From contig DATCYZ010000119.1 of NCBI GenBank assembly GCA_036526195.1, positions 1-58,983 of the forward strand: 58,983 nucleotides of DNA, read 5' to 3'. Source of the DNA: DATCYZ01 sp036526195 (lineage in GTDB: Bacteria; Pseudomonadota; Gammaproteobacteria; Burkholderiales; SG8-39). Each line of letters starts with the position of its first letter. The first letter of the stretch is position 1. Below the pieces are notes generated by a model that ran no database searches, was not told the origin of the DNA, and was given only the letters and a program-made list of their open reading frames with translations. Positions 24,605-32,474 of the stretch are shown in pieces. Both the position numbers and the translations under genes were made by a program.

Positions 24605-25792
24605 TCACTTCCAGTGCGGCTTGTCGGCAAGCGCCGGGGCGGTGGCCCGGTCGGGCGGCCACACCACCTCGAACTCGCCCGATTGCCACTGGCTCACCAC
24701 GCCCGGGGTGGAGATGTTCTCGCTGCCCTTGAAGCGGATCTTGCCGATGACGGTGTCGAACTCCTGGCTGGCGATGGCGTCGCGGATCGCCTTGCGGTCG
24801 AGGCCCGCCTTCGCCACGGCCTGCTCGAGGATCTGCAGGCCGGCCCAGGCATGCGCGCTCGCCCAGCGATCGGGTTCCTTCTGCCAGCGCTTCACATGGG
24901 CATCGAAGTAGGCCTTGGCCGCCGGGCTCATCTTCGGGTTCCAGGTGCCAAGGCCCATCACGCCTTCGACGGTCTCCGGCGTCATCTTGTCGCGATAGAC
25001 CGGGAACGCGGTGCCGACCGCGGCGTAGAACAGGCGCGGGTTGAAGCCGATCGCCTTGGACTGGCCGGTGATCAGGAAGGTGTCCGGCGGGTAGGAAAGC
25101 GCAATGAAGGCGTCGGGCTTTTTCTCCTGGATGCCCTTGAGCACCGGCGCGAGGTCCTTCACGCCGAGCGGGTAGCTCTTTTTCTCGATGATGTTGATGC
25201 CCTTCTTCTTTAGCGAGTCCTCCAGCGCCGTGGCCTGCTCGAGCCCGAAGAGCTCGTCGACATGGATCACGGCGGCGGTCTTCATGCGCCGGGCCACCAT
25301 GTACTCGGCAAGCGCATCCATCATCACGTCGGGCTGCTGCAGCAGCGCGAAGAAGTACGGATTCTTCATGCCCACGAGCTTGCGGCCGGTGGCGGTCGGC
25401 GAGAGCATCGGGTAGCCATGCTTCTGCGCAAGCGGCATGACGGCGAAGTTCGCGCCGGTGCCCCAGGGCGGCAGGATCAGGTCGACCTTGTCGCTGGTCA
25501 TGAGTTTTTCGTAGCTGCGCACGACCGTTTCCATGTTGCTGCGGTCGTCCAGCCCGACGAGCTCCACCTTGCGCTTCTTGCCCTTCACGTTGAGGCCGCC
25601 GGCGGCATTCACCTGCTCGGCCCACATGACGTAGTTCGGCTCCTGGGAAATCTGCGCGCCGGCGGCCCAGGGGCCGGTGCGCGCGATCGCGTAGCCGATC
25701 TTGACGGTCGACTCCTGCGCAAACAGGGGTGCCGAGAGCGCCACACCGAGCGCGGTTGCGACGATGCGACTGAACAGTACCTTGCCTTTCAT
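24605..25792 (-). CDS. livK: Periplasmic ligand-binding protein of branched-chain/aromatic-type ABC importer
   Basis: The 395-residue protein has a clear signal peptide (about residues 1-26, ending FAQ) followed by a type I periplasmic-binding fold. It begins STVKIGYAIARTGPWAAGAQ and continues with NYVMWAEQVNAAGGLNVKGKKRKVELVGLDD. This group binds amino acids, short-chain amides or aromatic/aliphatic acids; the ligand is not predictable. The ATG has a strong AGAGGAGGGG ribosome-binding site. It is the first gene of the run ending with the P450 and is preceded by a good sigma-70 promoter and a palindrome. Confidence 0.88.
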   Translation of the reverse strand: MKGKVLFSRIVATALGVALSAPLFAQESTVKIGYAIARTGPWAAGAQISQEPNYVMWAEQVNAAGGLNVKGKKRKVELVGLDDRSNMETVVRSYEKLMTSDKVDLILPPWGTGANFAVMPLAQKHGYPMLSPTATGRKLVGMKNPYFFALLQQPDVMMDALAEYMVARRMKTAAVIHVDELFGLEQATALEDSLKKKGINIIEKKSYPLGVKDLAPVLKGIQEKKPDAFIALSYPPDTFLITGQSKAIGFNPRLFYAAVGTAFPVYRDKMTPETVEGVMGLGTWNPKMSPAAKAYFDAHVKRWQKEPDRWASAHAWAGLQILEQAVAKAGLDRKAIRDAIASQEFDTVIGKIRFKGSENISTPGVVSQWQSGEFEVVWPPDRATAPALADKPHWK

Positions 25793-25879
25793 GATCTTCC
25801 CCTCCTCTGGTATCGACGGCGGCCTGCGCGAACGCGCCGCAACCGGGCCGTCCTGCCTTCCATTCCCGCTCCGAAAATC

Positions 25880-25909
25880 ACTCTACTGAGGCCCGGATCG
25901 CAGTGTCAA
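25880..25909 (-). promoter_or_regulatory. Sigma-70 promoter of the livK operon
   Basis: Read on the minus strand, a consensus -35 TTGACA (25904-25909) is followed by an 18-base spacer and a -10 TAGAGT (25880-25885), about 90 bases upstream of the livK ATG. It is the best consensus promoter in the window and would drive the block from livK to the P450 gene. Confidence 0.65.
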
Positions 25910-25917
25910 GCGGATTC

Positions 25918-25932
25918 GTTTGGAGACCAAAC
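25918..25932. promoter_or_regulatory. Perfect palindrome GTTTGG-N3-CCAAAC upstream of the livK promoter
   Basis: A 15-base perfect inverted repeat (GTTTGG at 25918-25923, CCAAAC at 25927-25932) ends 8 bases upstream of the livK -35 box. That is a classical position for an activator site or operator. No cognate regulator gene is in the window. Confidence 0.55.
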
Positions 25933-26018
25933 AATCCAGCACTGCGCCGATCGCGCGCCGGAGCCGCGGATCGGCGGGAGGAAAAGTCCCCGGAAACAGA
26001 CGGATTGCTCCCTTCGCC

Positions 26019-26027
26019 TGCTAGAAT
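26019..26027 (+). promoter_or_regulatory. Extended -10 promoter element of typA
   Basis: TGCTAGAAT lies 27 bases before the typA ATG; the TGN extension may compensate for the absence of a good -35. The same nine bases occur before ftsY and rpoH. The rest of the 262-base gap carries the livK promoter and palindrome on the other strand and nothing else I recognise. Confidence 0.5.
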
Positions 26028-26054
26028 AGCGGGCTTTTTCCCGCAGAGATCACA

Positions 26055-27908
26055 ATGACCCGCAGCGTCCGCAACATCGCCATCATCGCGCACGTCGACC
26101 ACGGCAAGACCACCCTGGTGGACAAGCTGCTGCGACAGGCCGGCGCCTTCGCCGCGCACGAGCGCATGACCGAGCGCGTGATGGACTCGAATGACCTCGA
26201 GCGCGAGCGCGGCATCACCATCTTCGCCAAGAACTGCGCGATCGACTACCGCGACGTGCACATCAACATCGTCGACACCCCGGGACACGCGGATTTCGGC
26301 GGCGAGGTCGAGCGGGTGCTCGGCATGGTCGACGGGGTGCTGCTGCTGGTCGACGCGGTCGAAGGGCCGATGCCGCAGACGCGTTTCGTCACGAAGAAGG
26401 CCTTGGCGCTGGGCCTGAAGCCCATCGTCGTGGTGAACAAGGTGGATCGCGACGGCGCGCGCTCCGACTGGGTGGTGAACCAGACCTTCGACCTCTTCGA
26501 CCGGCTCGGCGCCACCGAGGAACAGCTCGATTTCCCGGTGGTGTACGCCTCCGCGCTCGAGGGCTGGGCCTCGCTCTCGCCCACCGAGCGCACCACCGAC
26601 ATGCGCGCGCTTTTCGACACGGTGCTCGAGCGTGTCCCCGCGCCCGTGGATGCGGACGCCGACGGGCCGCTGCAACTGCAGATCTCGGCGCTCGATTACT
26701 CCAGCTACATCGGCCGCATCGGCGTCGGGCGCATCCGCCGCGGACGCCTGCGCGCCGCGGACGAGATCGTCACCCTGCTCCCGGGCCAGGCGCCGGTGCG
26801 CGCGAAGATCAACCAGATCTTCGGCTTCCAGGGCCTCGAGCGCGTCGCGCTCACCGAGGCGGTGGCCGGCGACATCGTGCAGGTCACCGGCGTCGATTCG
26901 CTGTCCATCGGCACCACCCTGTGCGCGGTGGAGGCGCCCGAGCCGCTGCCGGCGCTGAAGGTTGATGAGCCCACCCTGGTGATGAATTTCCAGGTGAACA
27001 ACTCGCCGCTCGCCGGCACCGAAGGAAAGTTCGTCACCAGCCGCCAGTTACGCGAGCGCCTGACGCGCGAGCTCTTCACCAACGTCGCGCTGCGCGTCGA
27101 GGACACCGCGGACGCGGACGTGTTCGTCATCTCGGGACGCGGCGAGCTGCACCTGACGATCCTCGCGGAGAACATGCGCCGCGAAGGCTACGAAGTGGCG
27201 CTCGGCCGGCCGCGCGTGATCACGCGCACGGTGGACGGCGTCGTCGAGGAGCCCTTCGAGCAGCTGACGCTGGACGTCGACGAGGCGCACCAGGGCGCGG
27301 TGATGGAAGCCATCGCGCTGCGCCGCGCCGAGCTCACCGACATGGCGAGCGACTCGCGCGGGCGCATGCGGCTCGACTACCGGGTCCCGGCGCGCGGGCT
27401 GATCGGCTTCCAGGGCGAGTTCGTCAACCTGACGCGCGGCACCGGCCTGATGAGCCACGTGTTCGACGGCTACAGCCCGTGGCGCGGCGAGCTGCCCGGC
27501 CGGCGCAACGGCGCGCTGATCTCGCAGGAACTCGGCGAGGCCGTGGCGTTTTCGCTGTTCAACCTGCAGGAGCGCGGCAAGCTCTTCGTCTCGCCGGGCG
27601 AGAAGGTGTACGAGGGCATGATCGTCGGCATCCACAGCCGCGCGGGCGACCTCGTCGTCAATCCGGTGAAGACCAAGAAGCTCACCAACGTGCGCGCCTC
27701 GGGCAAGGACGAGAACGTCATCCTCATCCCGCCGGTGCGGATTTCGCTCGAGTACGCGGTCGAGTTCATCGAAGACGACGAACTGGTGGAAGTCACGCCG
27801 AAGTCGATCCGCATCAGGAAGCGCCACCTCGCCGAGCACGAGCGCCGGCGCGCTTCGCGCGCCACGACCTCCACCTCCGTCCCGGAGGTGAAGGCCGCCG
27901 CAGGCTAG
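26055..27908 (+). CDS. typA: Ribosome-associated GTPase TypA/BipA
   Basis: TypA (BipA) is a translational GTPase of the EF-G family involved in ribosome assembly and stress adaptation. The 617-residue product has G1 AHVDHGKT (12-19), G2 RGIT, G3 DTPGH (74-78) and G4 NKVD (128-131). It also has the EF-G-like domains and the TypA-specific C-terminal region with GLIGFQGEFVNLTRGTGLMSHVF. Its length and lack of domain IV separate it from EF-G and LepA. It is monocistronic or transcribed with the ChaN gene, which starts 11 bases downstream. Confidence 0.97.
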   Translation: MTRSVRNIAIIAHVDHGKTTLVDKLLRQAGAFAAHERMTERVMDSNDLERERGITIFAKNCAIDYRDVHINIVDTPGHADFGGEVERVLGMVDGVLLLVDAVEGPMPQTRFVTKKALALGLKPIVVVNKVDRDGARSDWVVNQTFDLFDRLGATEEQLDFPVVYASALEGWASLSPTERTTDMRALFDTVLERVPAPVDADADGPLQLQISALDYSSYIGRIGVGRIRRGRLRAADEIVTLLPGQAPVRAKINQIFGFQGLERVALTEAVAGDIVQVTGVDSLSIGTTLCAVEAPEPLPALKVDEPTLVMNFQVNNSPLAGTEGKFVTSRQLRERLTRELFTNVALRVEDTADADVFVISGRGELHLTILAENMRREGYEVALGRPRVITRTVDGVVEEPFEQLTLDVDEAHQGAVMEAIALRRAELTDMASDSRGRMRLDYRVPARGLIGFQGEFVNLTRGTGLMSHVFDGYSPWRGELPGRRNGALISQELGEAVAFSLFNLQERGKLFVSPGEKVYEGMIVGIHSRAGDLVVNPVKTKKLTNVRASGKDENVILIPPVRISLEYAVEFIEDDELVEVTPKSIRIRKRHLAEHERRRASRATTSTSVPEVKAAAG

Positions 27909-27919
27909 CGCCCCGGGGC

Positions 27920-29134
27920 GTGACGCCACCGCCTGCCAGCCGGCGCCGCGGCCCGGGCGCGGCGCGCGCGGCGATCGTCGCGATCGTCTCGATCGTCTCG
28001 ATCGCCACCGCCCAGGCCGCGCCCGCCTGCCCCGCCCCCGGGGCCTGGCATGTCTCGCGCGGCGGCGCGCTGGTCGAGCGCCCCGGACGCGAAGTGTTCG
28101 AGGCCATGGCGGCGCAGGACATCGTGCTGCTCGGCGAACAGCACGACGACGCGACGCACCACGCCTGGCAACTGGAAGTGCTGGGCGCGCTGCACGCCCT
28201 GCGGCCTGACATGGCGCTCGGCTTCGAGACCTTTCCGCGCCGCGTGCAACCGGCGCTCGATCGCTGGGTTGCCGGAACCCTCAGCGAGGCCGAGTTCCTC
28301 AAGGAAGCCGACTGGGACAGCGTATGGCGCCTGCCCGCGGAGCTCTACCTGCCGCTATTTCGCTTCGCGCGCATGCATCGCCTGCCGATGATCGCGCTCA
28401 ACGTCGAGCGCAGCTTCACCGAAGCGGTCGCACGCTCCGGGTGGGCGTCGGTCCCGACGGAGCGGCGCGAAGGCGTCGCGCGCCCGGCCCCGCCGGGCGC
28501 GGCGTATCGCGCCACGCTGCGCACCGTCTTCGAGAGCCATGAAAAGCGGCGCGCCGGCGAGGCAACGCAGGCCGACCCGGCGTTGGACGAGGCGAAGTTC
28601 GAGCGCTTCGTCGAGGCGCAGACGCTTTGGGACCGCGCCATGGCCGAGGCGCTCGCCGCGCGCCTCGCCGGGCCCGGCAGGCCGCTGGTGGTCGGCATCC
28701 TCGGCACCGGGCACGTGCAGCACGGCCACGGCGTGCCGCACCAGCTGCGCGCGCTCGGCGTGACGCGCATCGGCACCCTGCTGCCCTTCGACGTCGGCGC
28801 GCACTGCTCGCCGCCCGCCCCGGACATCGCCGATGCCCTCTTCGCCGTCCCGCAGGTCCCGCAGGCGGCGCCGCCCCCGCCGCGCCTTGGCGTCTCGCTC
28901 GCGCAAGCCGACCAGAGCGTGCGGATCCTCGAGGTCGTGCCGGGCAGCCTGGCGGCGACAAGCGGCCTCGAAAAGGGCGACCGAATCGCGCGGGTCGCGG
29001 GCCGGCCCGCGCAGCGCGTGGGCGAGGTCGTCGCCGCAATACGCGCGCAGCCCCCGGGCACCGTGCTGCCGCTCGGCATCGAGCGCGACGGCCGATCGTT
29101 CGAGATCCTGGTGCGCTTTCCGCCAAGGGAATGA
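27920..29134 (+). CDS. ChaN-family (DUF399) exported protein with C-terminal PDZ domain
   Basis: The 404-residue protein starts with GTG. It has an Arg-rich N-terminus and a hydrophobic stretch of Ile/Val/Ala/Ser (about residues 18-34) acting as signal peptide or anchor. A ChaN/DUF399 domain follows (about 55-300), recognised by VLLGEQHDDATHHAWQL, ALGFETFPRR and LVVGILGTGHVQHGHGVP. ChaN proteins bind heme and have been linked to iron uptake. Residues about 320-404 form a PDZ-like domain (GSLAATSGLEKGDRIARVAG). It overlaps the M1-like peptidase gene by four bases (ATGA). Confidence 0.82.
   Translation: MTPPPASRRRGPGAARAAIVAIVSIVSIATAQAAPACPAPGAWHVSRGGALVERPGREVFEAMAAQDIVLLGEQHDDATHHAWQLEVLGALHALRPDMALGFETFPRRVQPALDRWVAGTLSEAEFLKEADWDSVWRLPAELYLPLFRFARMHRLPMIALNVERSFTEAVARSGWASVPTERREGVARPAPPGAAYRATLRTVFESHEKRRAGEATQADPALDEAKFERFVEAQTLWDRAMAEALAARLAGPGRPLVVGILGTGHVQHGHGVPHQLRALGVTRIGTLLPFDVGAHCSPPAPDIADALFAVPQVPQAAPPPPRLGVSLAQADQSVRILEVVPGSLAATSGLEKGDRIARVAGRPAQRVGEVVAAIRAQPPGTVLPLGIERDGRSFEILVRFPPRE
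27972..28007 (+). repeat. Four tandem copies of a 9-base unit (CGATCGTCT-like)
   Basis: Four consecutive 9-mers read CGATCGTCG, CGATCGTCT, CGATCGTCT and CGATCGCCA. They lie in frame inside the ChaN signal peptide, encoding repeated Ile-Val-Ser/Ala. Slippage would lengthen or shorten the hydrophobic core by three residues without a frameshift. Confidence 0.7.
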
Positions 29135-31152
29135 TCCGCGAACGCCCCGCGCGCCTGCTGGCCCGGTTCACCGCCCCGGCATTGCTCTTTCTCGCCGCCC
29201 GGGCCGTCGCGGCGCCGCACCTCGAGCTCTCCGTGGAGCTCGATCCCGGCACGCGCGCGTTTCGCGCCATCGCCGAATGGCAGGGCGTCCCCACGAGCGC
29301 CTTCGTACTCGACCGCGCGCTGACGGTGACCGCGGTTAGCAGCGGCGCGCGGCGACTGAGATTTGACGGCCGCGACGCGGGCGCGGTACGCCAATGGCGC
29401 GTCGAAGGTCCCCGGCCGTCGCGCCTGCGCATCGAGTACGGCGGCACGCTCGCGCCGCTCGACGCGTCGATCGACCATCGCGGCGTGCTCGGCGCGCTGC
29501 GGCCGATGGCCTCGGACGCCGGGAGCTTCCTGCCCTCGGGCGCCGCCTGGGTGCCGGTGCCGGAGCGCGCGTTCACCTACCGCGTGCACCTGTCGCTGCC
29601 GGGCGACCAGCGCGGCATCGTTCCGGGCGAACTGCTCGCCGAGACGCTGCCGGCGACGGCGGCCGGACGCTACGAGGCCACCTACGCGTTTTCCGTGCCG
29701 GTGCGTGGCATCGACCTGATGGCCGGCCCCTGGTTGGTACGCGAGCGCATGCTCGCGCGCGCAGGCGCGGCGCCGATCCGCCTGCGCACCTGGTTTCCGC
29801 CCGCGCTCGACGCGCTCGCCGAGGGCTACCTCGAGGACAGCGCGCGCTACCTCAAGCGCTACGCACGTGCCATCGGCACCTATCCGTTCGGCGCGTTCTC
29901 GGTGGTCGCGAGCCCGCTGCCCACGGGCTTCGGCATGCCGACGCTCACCTACCTCGGCGAGTCGGTCCTCGCGCTGCCCTTCATCCGCGCCACCTCGCTC
30001 GGCCACGAGGTGCTGCACAACTGGTGGGGCAACGGCGTCAGCGTGGCGCCCCACTCCGGCAACTGGTCCGAGGGCCTGACGACGTTCATGGCCGACTACA
30101 CCTACCGGGAGGAAGGCGCGCCCGAGGCGGCGCAGGCGATGCGCCTTGGCTGGCTGCGCGACCTCGCGGCCCTGCCGCCGGGCGCGGCGCAGCCGCTCTC
30201 GGCGTTTCGCTCCCGCGCGCACGGCGAGGACGCGGCGATCGGCTACGGCAAGTCGGCGATGCTCTTCCTGATGCTGCGCGACCTGGTCGGCGAAGCCGCG
30301 TTCGAGCGCAGCCTGCGCGAATTCTGGGCGCGGCACGCGCTGCGCGAGGCCGGCTGGCGCGACCTGCAGGCGGCGTTCGAGGCCGCCTCCGGCCGCGCGC
30401 TGGAGGGGTTCTTCGCGCAGTGGCTCGAGCGCACCGACGCGCCGGCGCCGCGCCTCGTCGCGGCGCGCGCGCAGGGGACGCGGCTGACGCTCGAACTCGC
30501 GCAGGACGCGCCGCCCTATGCGCTGCGCCTGCCGATCGAACTGCGGCGCGGCACGGCGCGCGAAACGCACTGGGTGGGCCTCGGGCGCACCGATGAATCG
30601 GTCACCCTCGAAACGAACCTCGCGCCGGAGTCTGCGGTCCTCGACCCGGCGCTGCACGTCTGGCGGCGCCTTGAGCCCGCGCAGCTGCCGCCGATCCTGC
30701 GGCGCTGGACGCTCGCTCGCGCGCCGCGCCTTGCGCTCGCGACGGCGGGGCTGCGCGAGGCTGCAGCGCGCGTCGCGGCGAAGTTCTTCGAGTCCGCACC
30801 GCGCGAGGAGGACGCCGCGCGGGCCGGCACCGGCACCGACCCGGTGCTGCTCGTCGGACTGCACGCGGACGTGGACGCGGCGCTCGCGCGGCTCGGTTTC
30901 GCGCGCCCGGCGTCGCTTGCCGCCACGCAGGGCAGCGCGCAGGCGTGGACGCTCGCCGTCGGCGCCCCGCTCGCCGTGCTCTCGGTGCGCGACGCGGCGG
31001 CACTCGCCGCGCTCGAGCGGCCGCTGCCGCACTACGGCGCGCAGAGCTGGATGGTGTTCGAGGCGGGGCGTGCGGTGGCGCACGGCATCTGGCCGGCGCA
31101 AGCGCCGGAAACCGGGGTGCAGCGCGAAGCCGCGCCGGGACCGGCCCGATAG
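29131..31152 (+). CDS. Exported M1-like (gluzincin) metallopeptidase
   Basis: The 673-residue protein has a signal peptide (about residues 1-28) and an N-terminal beta-rich domain. The zinc motif HEVLH lies at 292-296 with the third ligand Glu314 in NWSEGL. The spacing between His296 and the Glu is one residue shorter than in standard M1 aminopeptidases. The rest of the catalytic domain (GNGVSVAPHSGNW, FMADYTYREEG, IGYGKSAMLFLMLRDLVG) is clearly gluzincin. It is probably periplasmic or outer-membrane associated. The start overlaps the ChaN stop, so the two proteins may act together. Confidence 0.83.
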   Translation: MIRERPARLLARFTAPALLFLAARAVAAPHLELSVELDPGTRAFRAIAEWQGVPTSAFVLDRALTVTAVSSGARRLRFDGRDAGAVRQWRVEGPRPSRLRIEYGGTLAPLDASIDHRGVLGALRPMASDAGSFLPSGAAWVPVPERAFTYRVHLSLPGDQRGIVPGELLAETLPATAAGRYEATYAFSVPVRGIDLMAGPWLVRERMLARAGAAPIRLRTWFPPALDALAEGYLEDSARYLKRYARAIGTYPFGAFSVVASPLPTGFGMPTLTYLGESVLALPFIRATSLGHEVLHNWWGNGVSVAPHSGNWSEGLTTFMADYTYREEGAPEAAQAMRLGWLRDLAALPPGAAQPLSAFRSRAHGEDAAIGYGKSAMLFLMLRDLVGEAAFERSLREFWARHALREAGWRDLQAAFEAASGRALEGFFAQWLERTDAPAPRLVAARAQGTRLTLELAQDAPPYALRLPIELRRGTARETHWVGLGRTDESVTLETNLAPESAVLDPALHVWRRLEPAQLPPILRRWTLARAPRLALATAGLREAAARVAAKFFESAPREEDAARAGTGTDPVLLVGLHADVDAALARLGFARPASLAATQGSAQAWTLAVGAPLAVLSVRDAAALAALERPLPHYGAQSWMVFEAGRAVAHGIWPAQAPETGVQREAAPGPAR

Positions 31153-31228
31153 TAACGTTTACGTTGACTTAGAACGCCCTGCCGGAAGCGGGCGCGAACC
31201 CCGGCCCGTTGGTAACACCTAGGTTACC
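31152..31228. promoter_or_regulatory. Intergenic region with one clear and one degenerate GTAAC-N6-GTTAC palindrome before the MFS gene
   Basis: GGTAAC-N6-GTTACC at 31211-31228 abuts the MFS ATG directly. A weaker copy, GTAAC-N6-GTTGA, lies at 31152-31167, centred about 60 bases upstream. The strong copy shares flanks and spacing with the site at 14631-14652. No ribosome-binding site separates it from the ATG, so the transcript may be leaderless or start at an internal GTG. Two sites suggest cooperative binding by one regulator. Confidence 0.5.
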
Positions 31229-32440
31229 ATGGGTGCTGTGCGCGCGTTCCGGAAATCCCTTCTCACAGCCTTCTCGACCCCCGGCTTCCGCTTCCAGTGG
31301 TCGGCCGACCTGCTGGCGGCCTGGGCCTTCGAGATGGAGACCCTGATCCTCGGCTGGTACATCCTGGTCTCGACCGGCTCGGTGTTCCTGCTGACGGTGT
31401 TCGGTGCGCTGCAGTTCTCGGGCACCCTGCTTGCGCCGTGGTTCGGAACGCTGGCCGACCGCGTCAGCCGGCGCACGCTCCTGCTCGTGCTGCGTGGCGC
31501 ATTCGCCGGCAGTGCGTTGTTGCTCGCGATCCTCGATTTCGGCGGCTGGCTGGGCGTCTGGCCGGTGCTCGCGGTGGCGCTGGTCGGCGGGCTGCTGCGG
31601 CCGGCAGACCAGGTCGTGCGCAACGCGCTCTACGCCGATACGGTCCCCGCGGAGCAGCTTTCCAATGCCATGGGGCTCGCCCGCACCACCATGGATTCGG
31701 CCCGCATCGCCGGCGCGCTCGCGGGCGCGGGCGTGTTCTCGCTGCTCGGTTTCGGCGCCGCGTATCTCGTGGTGACGCTGTTCTACGCGGCCAGCGTCGC
31801 GTTCACCCGGCGCATCGAGACCGGCCACCCGCACCCCTCCGGGGCAACGGCGTGGCGTGAGCTGGTGGTCGGCGCGCGCTACATCGCCGACTCGACGCGC
31901 ATGGCGGTGATGATGTGGCTCGCCTTCCTCGTCAACGTGACCGCCTACCCGGTCACGCACGGCCTGATGCCATACGTGGCGCGCGAGGTGTACGGCACCG
32001 ATGCGAATGGACTCGCGCGCCTTTCAGCCGCTTTCGCGGCCGGCGCGCTCGCGGGATCGCTCTGGTTCGCCGCCGCCGCCCGTTCCGCGCATGGCTTGCG
32101 CCTGGTGGTGGCCGGCATCGTCGCCTGGTACGTCCTGCTCGCGGTGTTCGCCTACACGCCCGGGCTGGGGAGCGGCATGGTCGTCCTCGCCCTCACCGGC
32201 GCCGCGCAAAGCCTGTCGATGGTCTCGATGATGGTGGTCCTGCTCGCGCAGAGCGCGGTCGAGTACCGGGGCCGCGTGATGGGCGTGCGCATGCTCGCGG
32301 TCTACGGACTGCCGCTCGGCCTGCTTGCCGCCGGCCCCGTCATCGACGCGATCGGCTTTCGCGCCCAGACGACGCTGTTCGCGCTCATCGGGCTTTCGCT
32401 CACCCTGTGGACGGTATGGCGCTGGCGCCGGTCGCTCTGA
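31229..32440 (+). CDS. MFS transporter of the enterobactin-exporter-like type
   Basis: The 403-residue protein has about twelve membrane segments with the MFS loop motif GTLADRVSRRTLL between segments 2 and 3. The overall pattern matches MFS_3 exporters, which expel siderophores, drugs or macrolides. The substrate is unknown. The ATG at 31229 sits right against a palindrome with no ribosome-binding site; the GTG at codon 4 is an alternative. It faces ychF convergently over a 34-base gap with no clear terminator. Confidence 0.82.
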   Translation: MGAVRAFRKSLLTAFSTPGFRFQWSADLLAAWAFEMETLILGWYILVSTGSVFLLTVFGALQFSGTLLAPWFGTLADRVSRRTLLLVLRGAFAGSALLLAILDFGGWLGVWPVLAVALVGGLLRPADQVVRNALYADTVPAEQLSNAMGLARTTMDSARIAGALAGAGVFSLLGFGAAYLVVTLFYAASVAFTRRIETGHPHPSGATAWRELVVGARYIADSTRMAVMMWLAFLVNVTAYPVTHGLMPYVAREVYGTDANGLARLSAAFAAGALAGSLWFAAAARSAHGLRLVVAGIVAWYVLLAVFAYTPGLGSGMVVLALTGAAQSLSMVSMMVVLLAQSAVEYRGRVMGVRMLAVYGLPLGLLAAGPVIDAIGFRAQTTLFALIGLSLTLWTVWRWRRSL

Positions 32441-32474
32441 ACATCGGCAAGTGCGCCTGCGCGTTGTCGCGCCG

